This document shows, one piece after another, positions 44,404-56,315 of a stretch of DNA of 64,000 bases. Numbering within the stretch: the first letter of the stretch is position 1; each line of letters starts with the position of its first letter. The notes beneath the pieces are model-generated. The model was not told the DNA's origin. It saw only the letters and a list, made by a program, of their open reading frames with translations, and did not search any database. The stretch lies in the NCBI RefSeq assembly GCF_004379255.2, contig NC_056032.1, forward strand, positions 26,323,322-26,387,321, given 5' to 3'. The stretch comes from Salvia splendens (Eukaryota > Streptophyta > Magnoliopsida > Lamiales > Lamiaceae). The position numbers and the translations under genes are program-made.

Positions 44404-44608
44404 TACTCCATCCGTCTCATAATAGATGTCACACTTTTTTTTTTTAGTTTGTCCCACAAAAGATGTCACATTTCTATTTTTAGAAAAAGTTCTCTCTCAT
44501 ATTAATATAAAAATATATTTTTTCTCTTCATTCAACACACAAAACAAAACCTCCTAAAATCCCGTGCCATCCCACAAGTGTGACATCTTTTATGGGACGC
44601 AGGGAGTA
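44404..44608. mobile_element. Stowaway-type MITE in intron 2 of the AGT2 pseudogene
   Basis: Opens TACTCCATCCGTCTCATAAT and closes TTATGGGACGCAGGGAGTA, with TA at both borders. About 205 bp. Confidence 0.85.
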
Positions 44609-46238
44609 CTATTAAGGACGCTGATTTATGTGTCTAATTATACCAACAACACTTTACAAAGTGTCCTTATTGTTGGTGTTCCAACTAAAATTAGGGGACA
44701 CAAATAAAAATCTCCTTAAAATGCAAAAGATTAAGATAATTTATCTTCAACTTAGGAACAAAAGATTAAGATAATTTATCAACTTAGTGACACATTCTTT
44801 TCCTTTCTAAATTATGGTTAATTTAAAAAAATTCAACTGCTAGTAGTAATAATTGTTGTTCTGATTTAGGTTGTTTTCTTCATGAATTCGGGGACGGAGG
44901 CGAAAGAGCTGGCCTTGATGATGGCGCAATTGTACAGTGGCTGCCACGATGTGGTTTCGATTAGGAACGACTATCATGGTAATGCTGCCGGCACAATGGT
45001 TGCCACTGCTCAAGGAAGCTACAAATTCAATGTTGTGCAGGTATTTTGATATTGAACAAAATCTCTTGTTTTGTATTTTTTTATTGAACAAAATCTCTTG
45101 ATTTTTCAAAAGTTGAGCGTGTTACATCTTTGCTTCTATTTTTGACAGACTGGAGTGCATCATGCACTGAATCCAAACCAGTACAGAGGAATCTTTGGGT
45201 TGGACGGGTTGAAGTATGCAAGAGATGTGGATGATATAGTCACTTACGGAACGTCTGGTCGTGTTGGTGCCTTCATTGCTGAAGCCATCCAGGTACACAT
45301 CTTGTTTTTTTTGTCTTGTAGTGTATAAGGATTGATGATTGCAATCTCGACAGGGTGTTGGTGGGGTCATGGAGTTGGCTCCGGGATATCTTCCTGCTGT
45401 CTACGACACCATAAGAAAGGCAGGTGGCCTTTACATATCTGATGAGGTCCAATCGGGCTTTGGTTGTACGGGGAGCCATTTTTGGGGCTTTGAAGCCCAT
45501 GGGGTTGTGCATGATATAGTAACCTTGGCCAAGGTAGTTTCTCATTTTTTCCAAGTTATGTCTCCACATCAACACTGCATTTATTATATTGCGTGTGTAT
45601 ATATCATCTCAGGGCATTGGGAATGGAATGCCACTCGGTGCAGTGGTGACCACGCCCGAGATTGCAAAGGTCTTGACTCATCGGAACTATTTCAACACGT
45701 TTGGTGGCAATCCGGTCCGCAGCGCTGCCGGTCTTGCAGTGCTTAAAGTGATAGAGAAGGAACATCTTCAGCAGAATGCTCTCACTGTCGGGCCGTACCT
45801 CAAGGATCGCCTCGTTTCCTTGAAGAACAAATACGAGATCACCAGGGATGTCAGGGAAAGAGGGTTGATGCTTGTAATAGAGCTTGTCACGAACCGGCAG
45901 CTGAAAACCCCTGCCAAGGATGAGACTATTTATATACTGGAACTAATGAAAGGTGATGTTCTTTTCTACTTGAATTCCATTTTGATGATCATGCTTGTAC
46001 TAAAAAATCCTAATGTGTAAATGTTGTGTTGACAGATTTGGGAGTGGTGATTGGGAAAGGGTAGTTCTTTGGCAATGTGTTCAGGATCACACCGCCCCTC
46101 TGCTTCACCGAGGAGGATGCTAGTTCGTGTTCATATCGCATTGATTAATTTCGTTGCAACCTTATGTTGATGCTGATTTATTATGTTGATGCTGATTTCC
46201 TTGTGGATGCGATGGACTATTCAATGTCGAAGGTATAG

Positions 46239-46664
46239 AGTTGGATCAGTGAAGTATCTTCCCAGAATAAAATAAAAGGTCTACAAAAATGGAATTTTGT
46301 TTATTATGGCAACTTAATTAATCTAGTAGAGTACTAGTAATTTTTAATAACGTATTATTGTTCTCATTTCGGTCTCCTTTATTTCTCTTGCGTAGATGAG
46401 CATGACCCTTAGATGACATCCTTGATCCAATCTAACGGATCCATATCCCTACCTTTCCCAATTTGTGTGAAAACCATCTTTTACTTGCTTTGCTTAGTTA
46501 ATTGTCTTAATTTGCTTACTTGTTCCTTGCTATTAGTTAAGAAAAACCAAAAATCTCCTTTTATTAGTCTAGATAGTGTTTGACATTGCATCATAGTACT
46601 CAAACAAGCTTTTAGTCTTCATGGATCGATAATTTTAGCTTGCCACGTGCTACATACCCCATAC
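46239..46664. other. Non-coding stretch downstream of AGT2 with a possible LTR fragment
   Basis: No gene was seen. The part from about 46380 to 46650, with CCAATCTAACGG and TCTTCATGGATCGATAA, is similar in style to the U5 end of gypsy LTRs, but no borders could be set. Confidence 0.35.
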
Positions 46665-47779
46665 ACTTGTGGGTGACATATTGATTGCAAAATTAGCATG
46701 AGTCAGACCGCTGGGATGAAGTGTAGCGACCGCTATCCATGAGGCAGAGGCTACAGAACACCATGCAACGACCGCTGGCCAAGGTGCAGCGGCCCGCTGA
46801 GAAAAAGCGGCCCACATAATTGACCTACTTTCTCCCCAAGATTTACCAAACCGAGCCACTTTTTACCTTATTTGCTGTTGCTCAAATTTTCCCCTATAAA
46901 TACCCCCTCAAACCTCTTCATTAAGGATCCTCTTTTTGCCATTTAATTTTAGAGCATAAATTTGAGAGTTCTTCATTGTGCAAGAGGTTGAAGAAGGAAT
47001 CAAGAGAAGATCAAGGCTACAAGGATTCAACCTTTAGGTTTTATTGCTTTAGGTCTTATGTTCACTTTGTTTTCCCTACAATCTATATTTTTAGATTATT
47101 CTATCATGTGTAACTAAATTCATAGGATTCGGGATGTGTTAGTAACGACTTTGGTTATACAATTCCATTTTCTATTTAATATCCATTTTGTTTTTACTTC
47201 GTTTCTTCCCTAAGTTGTTGGATAATGCTTCACGTTTGAGTGACACATTCGGTGATGAATTAATATAACTTGCTACATAATTGTGAGAGGAGGTTGGCGA
47301 GTTAGGTCCATTTAGTAGATACTACAATTAGCTTCCCTTAAAACGACACTGTTAATTGTGAGTGAGTACTTTATAAGGGTCTTAGGAACTTTTAGGAGTT
47401 ACGGATCTAGGATTGACAACCCTAGTGTGTTAGTAATCTACACTTGTGCCGCATGGGCAAAACTTATGTGACTCATGTTAGGGTATTGTAGTTGGAATTT
47501 GTATAACCATAACTGTGAACGCGCATCCCTGGAATTCTGTTATCTCTCATATTTTACCTCTTTGATTACTTGCAATTAGTTGGTTACTTGCTTTCAAACT
47601 GTTTTTAGTTTTCAAAAATTCTAAAACTTTCAGTTTTTCAAATATTGAAGGAAGCTTAGTAGAAGATAGTCAATTTGTGATTGTTTTCCCTGTGTTCGAT
47701 ATCCGGTACTAACCTTTAGCTATACTATATATACTCTGTATACTTGCAGGTTTATTTAGTGCTAATAAAAAGTGCATCA
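46665..47779 (+). repeat. 5' LTR of element E (left border uncertain)
   Basis: Contains short G/C-rich stretches such as AGCGACCGCT, a promoter box CTATAAATACCCCC near 46892, and a right part matching the solo LTR at 15310. Ends at 47779 before TTTTTGGCGTCATTGCC. Confidence 0.65.
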
Positions 47780-47785
47780 AGTTTT

Positions 47786-47803
47786 TGGCGTCATTGCCTG
47801 GGA
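47786..47803 (+). other. Primer-binding site of element E
   Basis: TGGCGTCATTGCCTGGGA, a variant of the Athila site TGGCGCCGTTGCCGGGGA seen in element C. Confidence 0.7.
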
Positions 47804-47919
47804 CAACATTCACTACGTGATTGATATCTTCAAACGGACGAATTTGCTACTTTGGATTTTAATTGCTTTCTATTTTTAATTTTTAGTTTGTTTTTGTTTC
47901 TGTCTCTTTCAGGTAGTGT

Positions 47920-49424
47920 ATGCGAACGCGTTCTGCGAAGAACATCTTAGAGTCGCTCGATTTCGAACTTGAAAGGACACGTAGGAGAATAAGAAGTGAT
48001 CGAAAAACAATGGAGGACGAAACCAGATTTGATTTGGAAAAGCTGCAGGTCTTACTTAGTAAAGCAGTTGATAGATGAAAAGACTTCCCGTGAGGAGCAA
48101 GAAAAGAAAAACAGGGAGATAATTCTTGTTATGCATATGTTTAATCACAGGAACATGATTACTTTTGTGGATGCTAATAATTTTTGAGCTGCGAATACCC
48201 ATTATACAAAGGGTTGAGCAGCATCCTTTTGCAGGTAGGGCTACAGAAGATGCAAACTGCCACCTCTCGAAGTTTGTGGAGATTGCAAACACTCTGAAAT
48301 TGAATAGTGTCACCGACGACACCATTAGGGTAAGACTCTTTCCCTTTTCGTTAATTGATTCTGCTAAAGAGTGGTTTGAGTGTCTACCTACAGAGCAAGT
48401 CTCCACGTGGAAGGATATAGTGGCAGCATTCATCGACCAGTACTATCCGCCGGGCACTATTCTGAAGTTGAAGAGTGAAATCTTCGAGTTCATACAAGGC
48501 CACGACGAGCCTCTCTACGAGGCCATTGCTCATTTCAAGGGCCTCCTCCGCAAGTGCCCCAACCACGGTTTCACCGTGGACCATCAGGTAGGCATACTTT
48601 ATAATGGTTTTAATGAACAAATCTGTGCTATGTTAGATTCAGGGGCCAACGGAGGATTTCTGCGAAAGAGTAGAGCGGATGCCATGGCGGTGATAGAGGA
48701 GTTTGCTACAAATAGCAGAGAATGGTCGAAGGAAAGGCACAACTCACGAAGGGTAGCTGCCATCAATGAGGCCGAAGATAGTTCTTTTGCTAAGGAATTC
48801 GCCGAGCTTAGAGTGCAGGTTGATCAAATGGACACATCAAGAAGAAAGGATCTGGTTCCACCAACCTCCGTCATTGCGGTCACCAAACCCGACACTCCTC
48901 CCGCTACTATCGAGGATGTCAACTATGTACAACAAGGAGACGGTCCTAATAGGCCTTACAACAACAACAATTATGAAGGAGGGGTAGTTGAGCCCATAAA
49001 GGAGACGGTCCTAATAGGCCTTACAACATTTCAATAATTACAATGAGAACCGTCCTCATCCCAACCTTTCTTATTCTAACAATAATTTCTTGCACCCCCC
49101 GCAGGATTTAATGTGAGCAAAGGTGGGGTAGTTGAGCCCATAAAGAAGGAGGAAAAGTACGACCAAGGGATCATGAAGATTTTGGAAATGCTAGTGTAGA
49201 AAGACCAATAACACCAAGATTGGGGTCGTTTAAGCAAGGTTGAACAACCTCGAGGCTGGAATTAACACCATTGCCACCTCTGTCACCAATATCAAGAATC
49301 AAATGGACAAAGTCCAACAAACGATAGAGGAGGACAGGGCAAAGGCGGCAGCACGAGTGGCCGACATCAATAAAAAGTGGGTTGCAAAGCAGAAACAGGC
49401 GAAGTCAGCACCTCCAGGATGAAT
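47920..49424 (+). pseudogene. Broken gag of element E
   Basis: An ATG at 47920 opens MRTRSAKNILESLDFELERT, followed by stops and a frameshift. The gag core is open from about 48185 to 49037 (SAKEWFECLPTEQVSTWKDI, FKGLLRKCPNHG). The phrase GGTCCTAATAGGCCTTACAAC appears twice near 48943 and 49009, a small local duplication after which the frame is lost. Further stops follow to 49420. Confidence 0.75.
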
Positions 49425-50516
49425 TTTGGGGTTTGCCCGACGCCCAGCCGACCGCTGCACATGCCGCAGCGAGCCGCTGCCGAACAGTCAGAAGCACCCA
49501 CCAACGATAGACTCATGCGGCACAATGGGATTGTACTCCCTTTCCAGCCAAGGAGGAAGTTTAAGCTTGAAGAGCAGTTTAAGCATTTCCTAAACATGTT
49601 TTGTAAAGTTCATACTAACATTCCTCTCGTCGACTCATTGCAGGAAATTCCTAGGTACGCTAAGTTACTAAGGGAGGCTGTGATGAAGAAGAAGTTTATC
49701 AAAGCCGACCTTAAGTTGCCCCATCATTGCAGCGAGATCATTCAAAGGGAGAAGGCCGTGAAGCAAAGAGATCTCGGGCAGTTCATTATTAGATGCTCAA
49801 TTGGGCAAGGAAAGGTGGACAAGGCTCTCTGCGATCTAGGAGCAAGCATAAACATCATGCCACTGAAGTACTATGAAAAGCTCAACATCAGGCCACTCAA
49901 AACATCGGATGTGATCATAAGGTTGGCCGATAACATCGCAATCAAGACAGTGGGCATGATCGAGGATGTGTTGGTAAAGGTAGACGATTTCATTTTCCTT
50001 GCCAACTTCATTATTCTTGATATGAAAGTAGATAAGAATGTATCTCTAATCTTAGACAGAGATTTTGTAGCCACATGCAAAGCTCTTATTGATGTAGGTA
50101 GGGGAGAGATCACGATTAGTGACAACGTTAGCAGGTCCACCAACAAGATTGAGAGCGCGATGCTTAAGTATGAAGAGGCACAACGAGCTAAGATGGAGCA
50201 TGAATGCAGGGTGGTCATGATGACCGACAGGTCAAAGCCTTATAGACCACTATAAGGGGAGGATTTTTCTAACCCTTCTACTTTTATTGTTAACACTTTA
50301 CCTCAAGCTCTTAAAAACAGCAAGCCTAAGCTTCCTAAGGCTCCTTCACAGGAAAAACCAAAGAAGAAGAAAAAGAAGACTCAACCGCAAGTCGACCCCG
50401 AAATCTATGTAATCAAGACCTCGAAAGGGAAATACAAATGGTGGAAGAAGTTGGGAACTAAATTCGTCCAATTCGCGGTTTTCAACACTAAGGTCGTCGA
50501 TTCGCCAACGACTTAA
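49425..50516 (+). pseudogene. Protease domain of element E with lysine-rich tail
   Basis: The frame reads PFQPRRKFKLEEQFKHFL, then the protease-like ALCDLGASINIMPLKYYEKL near 49825-49884 and LILDRDFVATCKA near 50047. A TAA at 50253-50255 interrupts it; the same frame goes on with a very basic stretch KPKKKKKKTQPQ and WWKKLGTKF to a TAA at 50514-50516. RT should follow but does not. Whether the basic tail was part of the original protein is unclear. Confidence 0.65.
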
Positions 50517-50529
50517 AACAAAGGCGCTT

Positions 50530-50547
50530 GTTGGGAGGCAACCCAAC
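50530..50547 (+). repeat. Short hairpin after the protease region of element E
   Basis: GTTGGGAGGCAACCCAAC, a 6-bp stem with a 6-base loop, preceded by GGCGCTT. I recall this phrase as common in plant gypsy elements downstream of the coding region. The stretch 50548-51542 after it is non-coding leader-like DNA with a possible splice acceptor TATTTTGTAG near 51500. Confidence 0.5.
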
Positions 50548-51542
50548 TTGTTTTTCTTTAATTTTGTTGTTTTCGTTTTGCCTTCATTTTCGTGCATTTT
50601 GCACATAAAAAAATTAACTCGTAGCGGCTGCTGCACAATCCATATTGGTCGCTACCCTTTTTACACGTGTGCAGGAATAGGTCGGGCCCTAGGGCGGGCT
50701 GCAGCGGTCGTTGTGCGGGCCACAGTGGCCCGAAGAGACGCGCCATTTTCAGAAGACGCGCAGCGGTCGCTACGCGAGAGTCAGTGACGTGATCTGCTTC
50801 TATAAAGGTATTTTTTCTCATTCTATTCTTCATCTTTTCTCTCCATTCTTCCTTGCACACGACCCCAACTCAAATTCATCATCAAATTCACACATCCACA
50901 CTCTTATTATTTCATTGCAATTCAATTCTCAAGCCTTCATCTTTCAAAATCACTCCAACACAATGTATGAATCATAACTTTGAATTTCGAGTTTAGTTCT
51001 AATTATTTCATGGATTTTTCTCTCTATTGTTGAATTGTTCAGTTAAAAAGCATGTTTTAGCATGGGAGATGATTGTGGTGATGTTTTTACCTGAGTTTCA
51101 TGGTTAGATTTTTGTTTAGGGTGGTTATTTGTTGGTTTCTGTTGGTGAATTTACTCTTGTTCTTTGATGATTATAAATTGTAATCATGTTCATAGCTTTG
51201 TGAGGCTATTATTACTTCCATGAATTGCAATACATATGTAGATTATAGAGATTGTTGTTTTGTGATATCTATGTTGATACGTCTCTGCATGGGGGATTAA
51301 TTCACGTTGGGGGATGGTTGTTGTTCTTTTGTGTTGGTTTTGTTTTACATGTTCATATGCTACACTTTAGAACACATTTCTGATACAAGCTTACACATCA
51401 TTGTTGATTGTTGATATATGTGCAGTTGAGTGCAAGTTTGGGATAAACCCTTATTTGTCTATTCTTTGGTGTGCTTTTAAGAGTATGTATTTATTTTGTA
51501 GGAAAATAACAACAAGAGGCAAGCCCAAAAACGCGAAGAGCT

Positions 51543-51859
51543 ATGGAGTTAGCCTTTCGGCTAACGACCACAAGGCGATGTGGAAGAGAGTCTCAGCCAG
51601 AGACATGGTACCCACACGAGCTTCCCCTCACTACCTTGGAGATCCTCAAAGACTTCTGGGCGTTGTGCAACTTCGGGGAGGGAAATGGCTTGATTTACAT
51701 GTTCCAAGGGCGATGGCCCTCATATAGGAGACTCACTCTCGAGTTTCTTAGTACGCTCAAAGTGCACAAAAACCACCGTTCCCGTATTCCCGAGATGATA
51801 GACTTCTGCCTCGGCAACCGCAACCATACCTTCTCTATGGAGGATCTCTGCGAGGTGTT
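51543..51859 (+). pseudogene. Third ORF fragment of element E (ATHILA ORF-1-like)
   Basis: About 105 codons, with LEILKDFWALCNFGEGNGLI, RLTLEFLSTLKV and IPEMIDFCLGNRNHTFSMED, ending in the LTR start of element D. The pattern resembles the plant transposon protein family found downstream of pol in Athila elements, also seen in the third ORF of element D. Function unknown. Confidence 0.6.
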
Positions 51860-53456
51860 TGATAAGGCTAATTTCATGCATAGGTCTAGGGGAAAAATTC
51901 ATGAATTTACAGGGTCTAACACTTGTTTTAAGCCAGGTGTGTAGAAGGAATCCGCCAGGTCCAGGAAGGGAAGGCGGTAATCACACGCCCGAGGAAACTG
52001 GCGGATAAGTGAACAATGTGCGAAAAATTGCTTGACGGAGGAAACCTCGGAGTTGAAGGGTAGAATAGAGATTTCTACGAAGACTCTAGAAGGTTATGTC
52101 CGCATCTATAAAAGGGAGAAGCATGCACGCTGGAGGGATCTGCTCGGTTGGAGGCCTCGCTAACAGCCTGTAGCTTAGTTCACTTTTCACACACTTGGGT
52201 TCTTTTCGTGGGGAGATTCAGGGTGACGCACTTTGGGTTCACATCTAGCTTTTTCACGTTTTTGATTAGGTTGTAACACCGTCCTTCTGAGGGGTGAAGA
52301 AACAATTTAATTTCCACTTTCGTACTTTGCTGATTTCGCCGAGATTCGTTGTTCGAAGCTCGGACCTCTGGTTGTTTTTACCATTTATTCCATATTTTAT
52401 GCGAGTTTTATTTTCAGTTATGTCGATGATGTTGATTTCTGGTTTTGCTGCTATGATCTTCTGAAATTTGAGTTAGTTTACTTGTTTTGGATGCGTTTCG
52501 CAATTATTTTCTGAATTTATGCAGGTTTTGGTTGGATCTGGGTGATCGGAGTCTGTTTGTTGATGAATCGGAGAGTTGAGTTCGCTGGTGTTGTGGAGAT
52601 GTTTGTGCTTGTTTGAATTCGGAGTTGATCGGAACAGATCTGTGAAAACCGGGGTTATAGAGTCGATTTTGTCTGTTGTTGGGTTCAGATCGCTTGGATC
52701 CGGAGTGGATTAAGCATCCAACATGAATCTGAGCAAGATTGATTAAATTTCATGCCTAGTTTATGTGTTTTCATTTTATTTCGCCTAGTTTACGTAGATC
52801 TGATGTATTTCCGGTTCATGGTAAGTTTCCAGCATCCAAATCTTTATATTGTGTTCGAATCCAGATATATGCTCTTCTTTCTCCATTTGCGTGCTTGAAT
52901 CGGTTAGGAAATTTCATGTCGTTGTTAGTTGCAGCATAACTTTGTTATTTGCAGCTTTGGCCGTACTTACTATATTTGGAGTCATGGTCCCCGCCGTTTT
53001 ATTCTCTCTATCTAGTCTTAATTAGTTAGGCGTTTACTCAATCTAGGAAGTAAAATGTGTCTCTCAGTATTGAAATCTGATTCTATTTTCCTTTCCGTGT
53101 CCTAGGTCTAGCATTTACATTTCGTGCCTAGGTCTAGAGGTAGTTAAAATTCTCAACCCTTTTGCGTGGCAGCAGTCGCTTGTTTCCAGAGTCTCTAAGC
53201 ACTACTTCACGAATCCATCTTCGTGGGATCGACCCCGCTTCTCTATACTAATTTATAGTATTCGGGTTGAGGGATTTATTTTTGAAGGGGAGTCGAGTGT
53301 GTCCAACGACAAAAACACTGTTGTTCTCTTGAGTTCCTGGACCTGGTGATCCGGTGGATTTAAGGAGCGTGGTGTCTTGACCGAGCACTTGCTTTAGTTT
53401 TCTCTGTGCACACTTGACTCACTTACTATCACTGCTTACAGAGTCACCACCCTTCA
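51860..53456 (+). repeat. 5' LTR of element D (1597 bp)
   Basis: Starts TGATAAGGCTAATTTCATG and ends ACCCTTCA. The promoter box TATAAAAG is at 52107-52114 and a U5 phrase CGTGGGATCGACCCCGC near 53222. No gene inside. Confidence 0.88.
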
Positions 53457-53458
53457 AA

Positions 53459-53476
53459 TGGCTCCATTGCCGGGGA
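53459..53476 (+). other. Primer-binding site of element D
   Basis: TGGCTCCATTGCCGGGGA, a diverged Athila-type site two bases after the LTR end. Confidence 0.75.
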
Positions 53477-53559
53477 TGGATGGCGTGCTTTGTGTTAGTG
53501 TTCAGAGCCTGTGGTGTAAATAGTTTTGATTTATTTTCTCTCTCTTTTATTTGTAGTTT

Positions 53560-56312
53560 ATGAGCAGAGGCTCAAGATCTACCTACTGGAGCAACTCATC
53601 TGGGTGGAAGCACGACCAGTTTAATTGGCGGGTTAAGGATACAGTCTCTACTGTGACCACCAGATCAGGGTTCACCACGGGAGATCCGTTTCCGAGTGAA
53701 TTTACTAGCGACGAATCTTGGACGTCGTCAGGACGTGAAGATCCAGAGTCACCACCCGAATCAGAAACAGAGTCAGAAACAGGGGAAGCAGAGGAAGTAG
53801 TCATGGCGCAAGTAGTAGATCCAGATCCAGAGATCGGTTCGCTCACTGCCCATTTAGATGGAGAACCATCTCAAGCAATAGTGATGAATCCACGCCAGAG
53901 GACTATTGAGATCAAGACAAACGTACTCGGCATCTTGCCAACGTTCTCTGGGCGTAGGAATGAGTTTCCGTATAAGTTCCTAAATGAATTCAGTAAGTTG
54001 TGTGGTATTCAGAAGAGACCGAATGATGCAACAGAGGAGGATTATCGCCTACGTGCAATTCCATTTACCTTGAAGGGGAAGCTAATACGTGGTTATTGAG
54101 GTTGCCCCCAGATTCTATCCGCACATGGAGGGACTTCAAGTTGGAATTCTTAGATTATTTCTTTTCATCCAACAAGACGAATGCACTGAAAAAAGAAATA
54201 CTAGAGTGTAAGCAGGATTACGATGAATCGCTGAGTCAGTATTGGTCGAGATTCAAGGGGTTGTTGGATGCAGAGACCTACTCTCTGTTTTACGAAGGGG
54301 CAACTCCTGAGTCAAATGACTTAATGAATTCCTCGAGTGGAGGGAATTTCACAAGAAAAAGAGGAAGTGAGGCAAGAGAAATCCTGGGGAAGTTGATCGA
54401 CGCTAAAAAAGCATACGATAACCCTAGGAATGCAGTGAGGAGAAGATCGGTGCATGCTGTAAGAGAGCAAGAAGATGACAAAGTAGAAGCAAGAATTGAT
54501 AGGCTCGAGAAAGCTCTTTTGAACGCGATTGAAAAGGCGATTCCACTAGCTTCACAAGGGAAGGAGAAATCTCCTGGTCCAGGAGATAATCAAATTCAGC
54601 AATATTACGGGACCCAGGAAGGAGATTATCAGGCCCAGGTCAATGCAATGGGAAGTTGGAATCCCGATGGGAGCTGGAATCCAGGGGGACAGAGAGATGC
54701 GCCCTGGAGAAACCATCCAAATTTCAGATGGACTGACAATGAGCAGAATCAGCCGGCACCACAACAAAGTCAGCAATTTGCACCTCAGCCCAAAAGACAA
54801 GGTAACTGGTCAGGAAGGAATCAAGAGGGGCAGGGCAGCTGGATCAATCGGAACCAAGGAGACCACTCGAGCTGGGGAAACATAAATCAGAACAGTCAAG
54901 GGAACTCTTATGTACCACCGCACCAAAGGAATTTTCAGAACAATTACCAGGGTCAAGGAAATCAATACAACAACTCTTCAGGAGGTCAAGGAAACGCTCG
55001 TCAGGGTCAAGTGAGTGGACCGACTCTGAGCATAGAGCCAGGGCCCAGTCAGCCATCGAAATCACCAAAGAGTATCGATGATATGGTGCACGATCTCGTT
55101 AGTTCTCAGCAGCATATGCAAAACAACCTGCAATCGAACAATGACGTAGTGCACAAGCTTCAAGATGCTCAGCAGGAGCAAAAGGAAGCAATGGATATGC
55201 TGGCCAAGCAGTTATCCCAGATAGCCACTTCTTTGAGTGATATGAGGGGAAATGAAGGGAAGATTCCTGCCTCCGTAAGGCCACCGGATAGAGCGAATAT
55301 AAGTCAGATTACCTTGAGATCCGGGAAATGATATGATGGGCCAGTGGTAAGAATGAAAGAAGCGACAAGCCCCAAGGAAGGCAAGGACGAGAATACAATT
55401 CCTAGGCCTAGGAATGTGGAGGGAGGAACTTCCTAGGTCAAGGATGACCTTAAGACAGGGGATTTGGAGAAACCCTTGCCAAGGTCAGCTGAGCCTTTTT
55501 TCCTCGATCCAGAGCCGGAGTTGGAGAACGAGGCAGTAAGGGAGAAAACTGGAGAATTCTTAGCTGAAAGCTCTACAGGAGCAGGGAAGCGACTGAAGCC
55601 TTTCCCAAGCTGGGGGGAAGCCAAGAAGAAGAAGGAAGAACCGGTGGACTTCATGGATATTTTCAGGAAATTGGAGATTAATCTACCATTTTTACAGGCC
55701 TTGAAATTGTCGGTGTTTAGCAAGTTCATCAAGGAATTTATAGCTGGGAAGGCTAGACCCAGTGGGAAAATTTTGATAGGCGAGAACGTCTTTGCAGTGA
55801 TTCAAAAACGGAGGATGCCTTCGAAATGCAATGATCCAGGTATGTTTACCTTACCCATCTCTATTGGTGATGTAAAAATCGAGCATGCTATGTGCGATTT
55901 AGGTGCATCCATAAATGTGTTACCACTGTCTATATACAAGAAGTTAGTAGGGGTAGGCATGGTGGACACGAAAGTTGTGATCCAATTGGAAGACAGGTCA
56001 TGCATTTGTCCTGAAGGAGTGCTTGAGAATGTAATAGTAAAGGTACATGACTTCTTGTACCCAGCTGATTTCCATTTGATTAGAATGAGTGATAATGAAT
56101 CTGCAGAGTCTTGCGGAGTACTTTTAGGGAGACCCTTCCTGCGTACCGCCAAGACTATCATTGATGTTTTTGATGGTACCATCTGCCTTGATTATAATGG
56201 GGAGAAATATACATTCAGCATAGATGAGGCAATGAAAAAACCTCTTGACGTCGAAAATTTGCATGCTATAGATATTAATAACCCCTTGGTCCAGGAATAC
56301 CTTGAGACATAA
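53560..56312 (+). pseudogene. Broken Athila-type gag-protease of element D
   Basis: The frame starts with MSRGSRSTYWSN at 53560. One base is missing from a G run near 54075, which shifts the frame; from there gag is open to 55331 (DSIRTWRDFKLEFLDYFF, then a Gln/Asn-rich region with repeated QGNW-like units and GNEGKIPASVRPP). In-frame stops occur at 55329-55331 (TGA) and 55434-55436 (TAG). The protease domain follows with FTLPISIGDV and AMCDLGASINVLPLS near 55886-55931, GVLLGRPFLRT near 56116, ending with TAA at 56310-56312. No zinc knuckle is visible. Confidence 0.88.
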
Positions 56313-56315
56313 TTA

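Larger units (their letters stand above)
43002..46238 (+). pseudogene. AGT2: Alanine-glyoxylate aminotransferase 2 homologue (mitochondrial, PLP-dependent), broken
   Basis: The family transfers an amino group from alanine to glyoxylate with pyridoxal phosphate. Seven exons are recognisable: 43002-43218, 43310-43363 continuing at 44143-44318, 44870-45040, 45149-45292, 45354-45533, 45613-45952 and 46036-46238, all with GT and AG introns and fitting phases. Exon 1 starts with a basic, Ser-rich presequence. Seen motifs: [50 protein letters not shown], and the PLP lysine in TLAK at the exon 5-6 junction followed by [11 protein letters not shown]. Damage: a net 7-base insertion near 43130 shifts exon 1, exon 2 is shifted near 43333 and has a TAA where relatives have Tyr, a copia solo LTR splits exon 2, TAG at 46062-46064, and a disrupted C-terminus (MDYSMSKV then TAG 46236-46238) with a 19-bp local repeat. 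Exons 3-6 are undamaged, so loss is fairly recent. Confidence 0.9.
46665..51859 (+). mobile_element. Athila-type element E without pol, truncated by element D
   Basis: It has an LTR-like stretch ending GCATCA at 47779, a primer-binding site, a broken gag, a protease domain and part of a third ORF, but no RT, RNase H or integrase. Element D is inserted into the third ORF at 51860, and the rest of E lies beyond the window. The LTR is of the same family as the solo LTR at 15310-17119. Its left border is not clear. Confidence 0.75.

Noticed and set aside
43002..46238. An intact AGT2 gene with unusual introns
   Set aside because: The solo LTR has a target duplication within an exon, and frameshifts and stops cannot be removed by normal GT-AG splicing.
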